A program made the position numbers and the translations under genes. Of a stretch of 36,459 bases of DNA, positions 6,601-13,225 are shown piece by piece. Origin of the DNA: Bacteroidales bacterium UBA1756 (GTDB taxonomy: Bacteria; Bacteroidota; Bacteroidia; Bacteroidales; WCHB1-69); contig DCHI01000058.1 of NCBI GenBank assembly GCA_002314795.1, forward strand, positions 1 through 36,459, written 5' to 3'. How positions within the stretch are numbered: position 1 is the stretch's first letter; every line of letters starts with the position of its first letter. The notes under the pieces were generated by a model that worked only from the letters and a program-made list of their open reading frames with translations, was not told the DNA's origin and searched no databases.

Positions 6601-7429
6601 AATGACTTTTCCACTTTCCTTCGACCAACAATCGATTCGCATGGAAGGCATCGCAAATGCCCGTGAATTAGGCGGTTACGTAATGGCCGATGGGCGACGT
6701 ATCCGGCACGGACTGCTCCTTCGCAGCGGGAATCTTCTACCCGGAACCGATGCCGACATTGAACGGCTCGCCAACGTCTATCACGTCGTCCACGTTTGTG
6801 ACTTTCGGAGCGAAGCGGAAGTCCGTCACGCGCCCGACAAGGATGTCCGTGGCTCTGACAACCTCCATTTGCCCAGCATAGACCCGACCAATGATGACTG
6901 GGCCGGCACCGAGTTGGCGGAAGTGGCACGCAACTTCACCCCGGAACGGATGGTGAAAGCCGCTCTCACTTACGAAGCCAAGTACCTCACACTCAATATG
7001 TACCCGTCGTTGGTTACAAACGAATACACGCAATTGCAGTACGCCACTTTTCTCAACTACGTGGCTAAAACAACCGACGGTGCCGTTCTATGGCACTGTT
7101 CCCAAGGGAAAGACCGTACGGGATGGGGCGCTGCCTTCGTATTAGCTGCCCTCGGGGCGAGCCGCGAACTGATTGTCGAAGACTTCGATATGTCCAACAT
7201 CTTCTATCAGGAACTGTTAGACGACCTCATCGGACGGCTCGTTGCAGCGGGTGGCCAAGAGGAAGACATTGACGTGCTCCGCGCTTTCATCGGTTGCAGT
7301 CGCAAGAACTTCATCGCTACCTTGGATATTATCGACCGCGTTTACGGTTCTATGCACAAATACCTCAACAACCAATTGTGTCTTACCGACGAAGAAATGG
7401 CCAAAATGCAGGCCCACTATCTTGAATAG
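6581..7429 (+). CDS. Tyrosine-type protein phosphatase (Y_phosphatase3 family)
   Basis: A 282-aa cytosolic protein (no signal peptide) of the family that includes mycobacterial PtpB and related lipid/tyrosine phosphatases. It has the N-terminal hallmark NARELGGY (27-34), LRSGNL, CDFRSEAEV, and the active-site loop HCSQGKDRTG, with nucleophile Cys173 and Arg179 in a CX5R arrangement. The Lys-Asp in the loop is typical of this subgroup, which can act on phosphotyrosine, phosphoserine or phosphoinositides; the substrate cannot be told here. Start choice is uncertain: ATGs at 6581, 6593 and 6602 are all in frame and upstream of the conserved region. The HD-domain alarmone hydrolase follows after 30 bp, probably co-transcribed. 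Confidence 0.88.
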   Translation: MASFMNKMTFPLSFDQQSIRMEGIANARELGGYVMADGRRIRHGLLLRSGNLLPGTDADIERLANVYHVVHVCDFRSEAEVRHAPDKDVRGSDNLHLPSIDPTNDDWAGTELAEVARNFTPERMVKAALTYEAKYLTLNMYPSLVTNEYTQLQYATFLNYVAKTTDGAVLWHCSQGKDRTGWGAAFVLAALGASRELIVEDFDMSNIFYQELLDDLIGRLVAAGGQEEDIDVLRAFIGCSRKNFIATLDIIDRVYGSMHKYLNNQLCLTDEEMAKMQAHYLE

Positions 7430-7459
7430 TTTTTTGACCTTAAAAAGAAAAAGAACATT

Positions 7460-8050
7460 ATGAACAATCCTCTCAATACAGAATTATTAGACAGAGCCAT
7501 CCTATTTGCCGTCAAGGCACACGCAGGAACAGAACGCCGCGGCAAAGGATTTCCGTACATCATCCACCCTTTGGAAGCGGTAGAGATTGTTGCTACCATC
7601 ACCACAGATCAGGAATTGTTAGCTGCTGCCGCCTTGCACGATGTCATTGAAGACACCGACTGCACCGTCGATGAAATCCGCGCCGAATTTGGCGACCGCG
7701 TGGCCCGTCTCGTGGCCAACGAAAGTGACGCACCGATTGCCGAAGGTGAGAACGAAGCCGACACGTGGCGTGCCCGCAAGCAAGCCGCCCTGGACCGTCT
7801 GCGCAACGCCGACCGCGACACCAAAATCGTGACTATCGGAGACAAGTTATCAAATATGCGAGCGATGGCACGCGATTATGACGAAATCGGAGACAAACTT
7901 TGGAACCGATTCCACGAAACAGACCCGAAGGCACACGCTTGGCGTTATCGTGCTCTTTCACAAGCACTTTCCTCATTGAACGACACGGCTGCGTACAAGG
8001 AATTCGACCGCTTGGTAGAGGAAGTTTTTACGAAAGCGTGTAAGGGGTAA
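7460..8050 (+). CDS. MESH1-like HD-domain hydrolase (small alarmone hydrolase)
   Basis: A 196-aa stand-alone HD domain resembling the hydrolase half of RelA/SpoT and metazoan MESH1. The metal-binding set is complete: His36 (IHP), His60-Asp61 (LHDVIEDT) and Asp128 (GDKLSN), plus the early AHAG segment near residue 21. It has no synthetase, TGS or ACT domain. By family it would hydrolyse (p)ppGpp to GDP/GTP and PPi, or possibly NADPH as shown for MESH1; this is inference. It follows the phosphatase by 30 bp and ends 9 bp from the convergent hydrolase gene, with no terminator between them. Confidence 0.85.
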   Translation: MNNPLNTELLDRAILFAVKAHAGTERRGKGFPYIIHPLEAVEIVATITTDQELLAAAALHDVIEDTDCTVDEIRAEFGDRVARLVANESDAPIAEGENEADTWRARKQAALDRLRNADRDTKIVTIGDKLSNMRAMARDYDEIGDKLWNRFHETDPKAHAWRYRALSQALSSLNDTAAYKEFDRLVEEVFTKACKG

Positions 8051-8059
8051 CCTTTTATT

Positions 8060-9451
8060 CTACTCGAACCTTTCGTTCAACCAAGTTTCAATCGCTTTTA
8101 AAGCCGACGGGGCGATAGTCTGCTCAATGTCGCCATACTCCGATACGGCTCCCGTTTTGCATTCCTGAAAAAGGTGATTCAGCCCCGGAAGTGTCTGACA
8201 AGTAACCGAAGGAGTGTTTTTCAAACTCGCTTTCATAGCTGTAAGATTCTCATCAGCAGAAACTTGCATATCCAGACTCCCATTCAACGCTAAAACGGGA
8301 CAGCGCACTTTTTGCATAAAATCAGCCGGCTTAATGTGAAACAACGTATAAAACCACGGGGAAAGCACCTGCTGCTTCATCATTGCGATTTCAAAATCCG
8401 TATAATGGAACTCCTTCCGTTGTTCAGGAGTCATTTTTTTTACATAACCATCAAAAAAATTCTGCAACTTTTTGTCGGCCTGCGCCACACTCTTGGACTT
8501 TTTCACAATATCATAAATGGACTTATTGACGTAATTGTTGCTTTCTATCTGATAATCAGAAATTTGCAACTGCCGACTTAATGCTTGTGTTTGATACAAA
8601 AGAATGTCGCTGATATGAACGCCCATCCCAGCCAATGAGACAACGCACGCCACACGTGGGTTTTCCGCAGCGACCATCCAAGCAATCAAGCCGCCCTCGC
8701 TGTGACCAACCAGTCCGATAGGCGCACTGGCCAGCTCTTTTCGAGAAGAAAGCGTATCAAAAACGACTTGCGCCTGACGTGCGAAATCGTATGAGGTTTG
8801 TTTGGCAAAAGTTGCATACGGTGGGTCATCGTAGCGAAAAACGGCGTATCCCGCACGTGTCAAGAAGTCTGCTATGACGAGGAAGGGCTTGTGAGCACAA
8901 ACCTCCTCATTTCGGTCCTGCCTGCCGGAGCCGGAAATCAGGATTAGCGCGGCTTTCGGCCTACGGTCGGAAGGGAAAGTCAGCGTTCCGTTGATGGGAG
9001 GAAGTGCCGTATCGTATGGGAAGTTCAAGTCTAAAGATTGGTACGGAAAAGGAGGGACCGGTTCGTCGGGACGGGGAAAAAGTTTTCGTTCCGAGGCGGG
9101 ACGAAGGGTCAATTTGCTTCGGCGACCGTACTGCGTGAAACGGCCCTTTATTTCTCCTTTTTCCATTCTGCCGACAAAATCCACGGACAGACTTTTCACG
9201 GTAAAACGGAGCGTATCGTTCACGAAAGAATAGCTATCCATCGCCATATCCGTCTTGTACTGATCCGGACTATCGAGAACGGCATATACGGAATCTCCGC
9301 GATTTTCTACAAAAAGAACAATTGTCAAAGAGTCCTTCGTTACAGGCAATTTTCCTTGCCAAATGCCTGAAAGAAGGGACATTTGCGCTGAAAGCATCAG
9401 AGGAAATGCAAAAAAGAAAAAAAGGAAAAAGGAACGAGTACGTTTATTCAT
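8060..9451 (-). CDS. Exported alpha/beta-fold serine hydrolase
   Basis: A 463-aa protein with a signal peptide (MNKRTR, then a very hydrophobic F/L stretch ending SAQ at about residue 23). A beta-rich N-terminal region (about 25-120) carries the GIWQGKL motif seen in many Bacteroidetes periplasmic hydrolases. The alpha/beta hydrolase domain begins near 155. The catalytic triad is readable: Ser251 in GHSEGG, Asp394 in NGSLDMQV and His426 in GLNHLFQ. The SGSGRQDRN loop (173-181) probably forms the oxyanion region. Likely an esterase or acyl hydrolase in the periplasm; the substrate is unknown. The gene occupies the place where rplC usually follows rpsJ but is unrelated to translation. Confidence 0.87.
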   Translation of the reverse strand: MNKRTRSFFLFFFFAFPLMLSAQMSLLSGIWQGKLPVTKDSLTIVLFVENRGDSVYAVLDSPDQYKTDMAMDSYSFVNDTLRFTVKSLSVDFVGRMEKGEIKGRFTQYGRRSKLTLRPASERKLFPRPDEPVPPFPYQSLDLNFPYDTALPPINGTLTFPSDRRPKAALILISGSGRQDRNEEVCAHKPFLVIADFLTRAGYAVFRYDDPPYATFAKQTSYDFARQAQVVFDTLSSRKELASAPIGLVGHSEGGLIAWMVAAENPRVACVVSLAGMGVHISDILLYQTQALSRQLQISDYQIESNNYVNKSIYDIVKKSKSVAQADKKLQNFFDGYVKKMTPEQRKEFHYTDFEIAMMKQQVLSPWFYTLFHIKPADFMQKVRCPVLALNGSLDMQVSADENLTAMKASLKNTPSVTCQTLPGLNHLFQECKTGAVSEYGDIEQTIAPSALKAIETWLNERFE

Positions 9452-9497
9452 AACAAAAAATAAGAAAGCCCTGCCACAAGATAATTTGCAGCAAGGC
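9452..9497 (-). terminator. Intrinsic terminator ending the rpsL-rpsG-fusA-rpsJ transcript
   Basis: On the minus strand GCCTTGCTGC (9497-9488) pairs over 10 positions, three of them G-U, with the arm at 9477-9468. The loop is 10 nt and a T-rich tail follows. It lies between rpsJ and the hydrolase ATG. Confidence 0.75.
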
Positions 9498-9533
9498 CAT
9501 CATTATTAAGACATTAAAATTAAAGTCGTGAAA

Positions 9534-9854
9534 TTAGTTTAAAACTTTGATTTCAACATCGACACCGCTGGGGAGTTCCAAACGCATCAAAGCGTCAATG
9601 GTCTTAGCTGTGGTGCCATAGATGTCGATAAGTCTCTTATAGGTAGAAAGTTCAAATTGTTCTCTTGATTTCTTGTTCACAAAGGTGGAACGGTTGACGG
9701 TGAAAATTTTCTTGTGGGTTGGAAGCGGAACGGGGCCAACGAGGACTACTTTGTCATCTTTGACTGCGTTAACGGTCTTAACGATTTTTTCTGCTGATTT
9801 GTCAACCAAGTTGTGGTCGAATGATTTCAATTTGATTCTAATTCTTTCGCTCAT
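9534..9854 (-). CDS. rpsJ: 30S ribosomal protein S10
   Basis: Head protein of the small subunit, also the NusG-binding/NusB-partner (NusE) antitermination factor. The 106-aa sequence is collinear with S10: IRIKLKSFDHNLVD at the start, the GPVPLPT loop, KKIFTVNRSTFVNKKSREQFE, then TYKRLIDIYG and LPSGVDVEIKV at the end. It follows fusA by 45 bp, as in other Bacteroidetes. Here it is the last gene of the operon rather than the head of the S10 cluster (rplC and onward), which must lie elsewhere. Confidence 0.98.
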   Translation of the reverse strand: MSERIRIKLKSFDHNLVDKSAEKIVKTVNAVKDDKVVLVGPVPLPTHKKIFTVNRSTFVNKKSREQFELSTYKRLIDIYGTTAKTIDALMRLELPSGVDVEIKVLN

Positions 9855-9899
9855 TTTTGTGATTTTTTACTATTAATTATTATTTGATTTCTTGTTTTT

Positions 9900-11999
9900 T
9901 TATAAAAGTGAATAACGGCCAACATTCATAATATACTCTTGGACATCAGCCGGAACGGGTTCATACTTAAGAAATTCCATACTAAAGGTGGCTCTTCCGG
10001 AAGTGATGGAACGAAGGTTGGTTACATAACCAAACATTTCTGCGAGGGGCACTTGAGCCTTGATAATCTGCAAACCGATTTGTGCATCAATCTGTTCCAC
10101 GATGGCACGCTTGCGGTTCAAGTCGCTGGTGACATTGCCGATGTAATCGTCGGGAGTTTCGATTTCAACCTTCATAATGGGTTCCAAAATGATGGAAGAA
10201 ACTTTTCTTGATGCTTCACGGAAACCGATTTTGGCACAGATTTCAAAAGAGAGGGCATCGGAATCGACGCTGTGGAAACTGCCATCGTAAACGGTGACTT
10301 TCAGATTCTCCAACGGGAAACCGGCCATCACGCCATTTTGCATAGCCTGTTTGAATCCTTTTTCAATAGCGGGAATGAAATCCTTGGGAATATTGCCGCC
10401 GGAGACTTTGCTTTCAAACTGAAGTCCGTGTTGATCCATTGGAAGCGGTTCGAGTTCAAATTCGATTTCTGCGAACGAACCTTTTCCGCCGGTCTGTTTT
10501 TTATAAACCTCACGATGACGAATGGCGGAAGTGATTTCCTCCTTGTAGGCGACACGCGGTTTCCCGTGGTTGCACTCGACATTAAACTCGCGTTTGAGAC
10601 GGTCGAGCAAAATATCCAGATGCAACTCACCCATTCCACTGATGACCGTCTGCCCGGACTCAGAATCCACGCGGACTGTAAAGGTGGGGTCTTCTTCTGC
10701 CAAGCGGGCGAGTGCATTCATCAGTTTATCCTCATCGTCTTTGGTTTTGGGTTCAACCGCGACGGTAATAACCGGTTCTGGGAACTCAATGTTTTCCAAG
10801 ATGATGGGATGTTTTTCTTCGGTAAGACTGTCACCGGTATGGATTTCCTTCATACCGACGAGGGCAACGATATTACCGGCCGAGACGCTTTCCAACGGTT
10901 GCTGCTTGTTGGAGTGCATCTGAAGGATTTTTGCTACGCGCTCGCGTTTTCCAGTTGCCACGTTCCAGACGGTAGTGCCGCTCTGTAAAGTCCCTGAATA
11001 GACTTTGATGAAGGTGAGTTTACCAACGAATGGGTCGGTAGCAATCTTGAAAGCGAGGGCTGCGAAGGGCGCATCCGGATTGGGCTCGCGAGTTTCCTCC
11101 TTTTCCGTTTTCGGGTTGACACCGACGATGGCGGGTGTTTCCAACGGAGAGGGAAGATAGTTCACAATGGCATCAATCAATTTCTGAACGCCTTTGTTTT
11201 TGAATGAGGAGCCGCAAACGACCGGCTGGATTTCACGTGCGAGGGTTGCTTTTCTGACGAGGGCGATGATTTCTTCGCAGGTAATGGAGCTGGAATCTTC
11301 CAGATACTTTTCCGCAAAATCATCATCGAACTCAGAAAGTTTGTCAAGCAACTTTTCACGATATTCGGCGGCTTCGTCGGCCATATCGGCGGGAATGTCG
11401 TAGGCCTCGTAAGTAACGCCCTGGTCTTCTTCGTTCCAGACGTATGCCTTCATCTCGACAAGGTCAACGACACCGGCGAACGTGTCTTCGCTTCCGATAG
11501 GGATGGAGAGGACGACGGGGGTACCGTGGAGCTTATCGTGGATTTGGTTCACGACGGAATAGAAATCCGCACCTTGCCTGTCCATTTTGTTGACATAGCA
11601 GATGCGGGGAACATCGTAGCGGTCGGCTTGACGCCAGACGGTTTCGGACTGAGGTTGGACGCCGCCGACGGCGCAGAAGATGGCGACAGCGCCATCAAGG
11701 ATGCGGAGGGAGCGTTCCACTTCGACGGTAAAGTCAACGTGGCCGGGAGTGTCAATGATATTGATTTTGTACTCTTCGCCGAGGTGTTTCCAGAAAACAG
11801 TAGTGGCGGCACTGGTGATGGTGATCCCGCGTTCTTGCTCCTGGACCATCCAATCCATTACCGCCGTACCTTCATCGACTTCGCCGATTCTGTAGCTTTT
11901 TCCCGTATAAAAAAGGATGCGCTCGGTTGTAGTTGTCTTACCGGCATCAATATGAGCCATAATACCGATATTTCGAATATTGGACAATTTTTCCGACAT
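9900..11999 (-). CDS. fusA: Elongation factor G
   Basis: GTPase that drives ribosomal translocation and, with RRF, ribosome recycling. The 699 aa cover all five domains. G motifs are intact: AHIDAGKT (15-22), RGITI in switch I (57-61), DTPGH with the catalytic His87 (83-87), and NKMD (137-140). Bacteroidetes often carry a second EF-G paralogue, reported to lack GTPase activity in Bacteroides; this copy has the canonical GTPase residues and the str-operon position, so it is the housekeeping factor. It lies 61 bp after rpsG, preceded by a GAAAGGA stretch that could serve as a weak ribosome-binding site. Confidence 0.98.
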   Translation of the reverse strand: MSEKLSNIRNIGIMAHIDAGKTTTTERILFYTGKSYRIGEVDEGTAVMDWMVQEQERGITITSAATTVFWKHLGEEYKINIIDTPGHVDFTVEVERSLRILDGAVAIFCAVGGVQPQSETVWRQADRYDVPRICYVNKMDRQGADFYSVVNQIHDKLHGTPVVLSIPIGSEDTFAGVVDLVEMKAYVWNEEDQGVTYEAYDIPADMADEAAEYREKLLDKLSEFDDDFAEKYLEDSSSITCEEIIALVRKATLAREIQPVVCGSSFKNKGVQKLIDAIVNYLPSPLETPAIVGVNPKTEKEETREPNPDAPFAALAFKIATDPFVGKLTFIKVYSGTLQSGTTVWNVATGKRERVAKILQMHSNKQQPLESVSAGNIVALVGMKEIHTGDSLTEEKHPIILENIEFPEPVITVAVEPKTKDDEDKLMNALARLAEEDPTFTVRVDSESGQTVISGMGELHLDILLDRLKREFNVECNHGKPRVAYKEEITSAIRHREVYKKQTGGKGSFAEIEFELEPLPMDQHGLQFESKVSGGNIPKDFIPAIEKGFKQAMQNGVMAGFPLENLKVTVYDGSFHSVDSDALSFEICAKIGFREASRKVSSIILEPIMKVEIETPDDYIGNVTSDLNRKRAIVEQIDAQIGLQIIKAQVPLAEMFGYVTNLRSITSGRATFSMEFLKYEPVPADVQEYIMNVGRYSLL

Positions 12000-12060
12000 A
12001 TAAGATCCTTTCTTACCTATATAAAACAGGTGGGTAAAGCTTGGTAATTTTCCTTAATGA

Positions 12061-12528
12061 TTAAAATCTGAAGTGAGAGAATGCCTTGTTAGCTTCAGCC
12101 ATTCTGTGAGTATCTTCCTTACGTTTGAATGCAGCACCTTCTTCGTTCTTAGCTGCCATAATTTCTGCTGCCAACTTAGCTGCCATTGATTTTTCGTGGC
12201 GTTTGCGTGCAAAGTTGATCAGGTTCTTCATGCCGACGGATTGTTTACGGGCAGGACGGAGTTCGGTAGGAATTTGGAAGGTAGCACCACCAATTCTTCT
12301 ACTCTTAACTTCCAAAGAAGGGGTAACGTTTGCCAAGGCCTGTTTCCAGACTTCGATACCATTTTCCTTGGTTTTTTCTTCGATGATGTCGATAGCATCA
12401 TAGAAAATCTGGAATGCGGTTTGTTTTTTACCATCCAACATAATATTGTTGGCGAACTTGGTAACCATTACATCATTAAACTTGGGATCCGGAAGGATAA
12501 TTCTACTTTTCGGTTTCGCTTTTCTCAT
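12061..12528 (-). CDS. rpsG: 30S ribosomal protein S7
   Basis: Primary assembly protein of the 30S head, binding the 3' major domain of 16S rRNA near the exit site. Its 155 aa follow the family throughout: the basic N-terminus MRKAKPKSR, VTKFANNIMLDGKK, then VTPSLEVKSRRIGGATFQIP, RPARKQSVGM and the C-terminal arm ending HFRF. It lies between rpsL and fusA as in nearly all bacteria. The 88-bp gap to rpsL is longer than usual and AT-rich; I see no promoter box in it. Confidence 0.98.
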   Translation of the reverse strand: MRKAKPKSRIILPDPKFNDVMVTKFANNIMLDGKKQTAFQIFYDAIDIIEEKTKENGIEVWKQALANVTPSLEVKSRRIGGATFQIPTELRPARKQSVGMKNLINFARKRHEKSMAAKLAAEIMAAKNEEGAAFKRKEDTHRMAEANKAFSHFRF

Positions 12529-12616
12529 AGTTGTGTAGCTTCAATAAATTTTCTGATTATTTACTCTTGAGAACACCCACTTTGGTGCTCAATTTACAAT
12601 ACTATTATATATTGTA

Positions 12617-12997
12617 TTATTTCTTAGCTTTGGGACGTTTTGCACCATATTTGGAACGGCCTTGGAGACGTCCTTCAACACCGGCGGAGTCTAATGCACC
12701 GCGAACGATGTGATAACGAACACCTGGAAGGTCCTTTACACGGCCTCCACGTACGAGGACGATGGAGTGTTCCTGCAAATTGTGGCCTTCACCCGGAATG
12801 TAAGCGTTGACTTCCTTTTGGTTCTGCAAACGAACACGGGCAACCTTACGCATAGCGGAGTTAGGTTTTTTAGGGGTTGTGGTGTAAACTCTCAAGCAAA
12901 CACCGCGCTTTTGCGGACAAGCGTCCAAAGCTTTTGACTTGCTCTGGGAAGTCATCTTTTTCCTTCCCTTTCTTACTAATTGTTGAATTGTCGGCAT
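12617..12997 (-). CDS. rpsL: 30S ribosomal protein S12
   Basis: Decoding-centre protein of the 30S subunit. The 126 aa match S12: PTIQQLVRKGR at the start, CPQKRGVCLRVYTTTPKKPNSA, GEGHNLQEHSIVLVRGGRVKDLPGV, and a basic tail. The lysine in TPKKPNS and the one in RVKDLPG, the two classic streptomycin-resistance positions, are both wild type, so no S12-based resistance is expected. It is the first gene of the str operon; the promoter -7 element is at 13058-13065, giving a leader of about 53 nt. Confidence 0.98.
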   Translation of the reverse strand: MPTIQQLVRKGRKKMTSQSKSKALDACPQKRGVCLRVYTTTPKKPNSAMRKVARVRLQNQKEVNAYIPGEGHNLQEHSIVLVRGGRVKDLPGVRYHIVRGALDSAGVEGRLQGRSKYGAKRPKAKK

Positions 12998-13057
12998 ACT
13001 TTTTTTTGATTAAAAATACTTGTTTTTCAGTATATACGTCTTTAAATTTTCGGGCTG

Positions 13058-13065
13058 CAAAAATA
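13058..13065 (-). promoter_or_regulatory. -7 element of the rpsL operon promoter
   Basis: TATTTTTG on the minus strand matches TAnnTTTG, with TTTG 15 nt upstream (13084-13081). The stretch 12998-13190 holds this promoter and leader; I see no other feature. Confidence 0.6.
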
Positions 13066-13190
13066 CAACTTTTTCTCATACAAATTCCTCCCCTCAATTT
13101 ATTTTTACAAAATATTTTTTCACAATGATTTGAGCCATTTTGGGGAAGAAGACTTTTCAAAAAAATGTATCTCAAACAGGATTAATTCTC

Positions 13191-13225
13191 CTACTTCTTA
13201 CTTCCTACTTTATACTTTACACTCA
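13191..13225. repeat. 7-bp tandem repeat starting at a stop codon
   Basis: Five degenerate 7-bp units resemble AAAGTAG on the minus strand. The first unit begins with the TGA stop of the gene at 13223-15529. Stops occur in all three frames within it. Confidence 0.75.

Noticed and set aside
8051..8059. Terminator between the convergent HD hydrolase and exported hydrolase genes
   Set aside because: Only 9 bp separate the two stops and no hairpin with a T-run is visible around them.
10272..10988. 238-aa plus-strand frame opposite fusA (and many similar long opposite frames)
   Set aside because: It lies entirely inside a certain gene on the other strand, shows no protein motif, and follows the codon structure of fusA.
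12870..13175. 101-aa minus-strand frame overlapping the start of rpsL
   Set aside because: It covers the rpsL promoter and leader and then overlaps rpsL in another frame; composition is non-protein-like.
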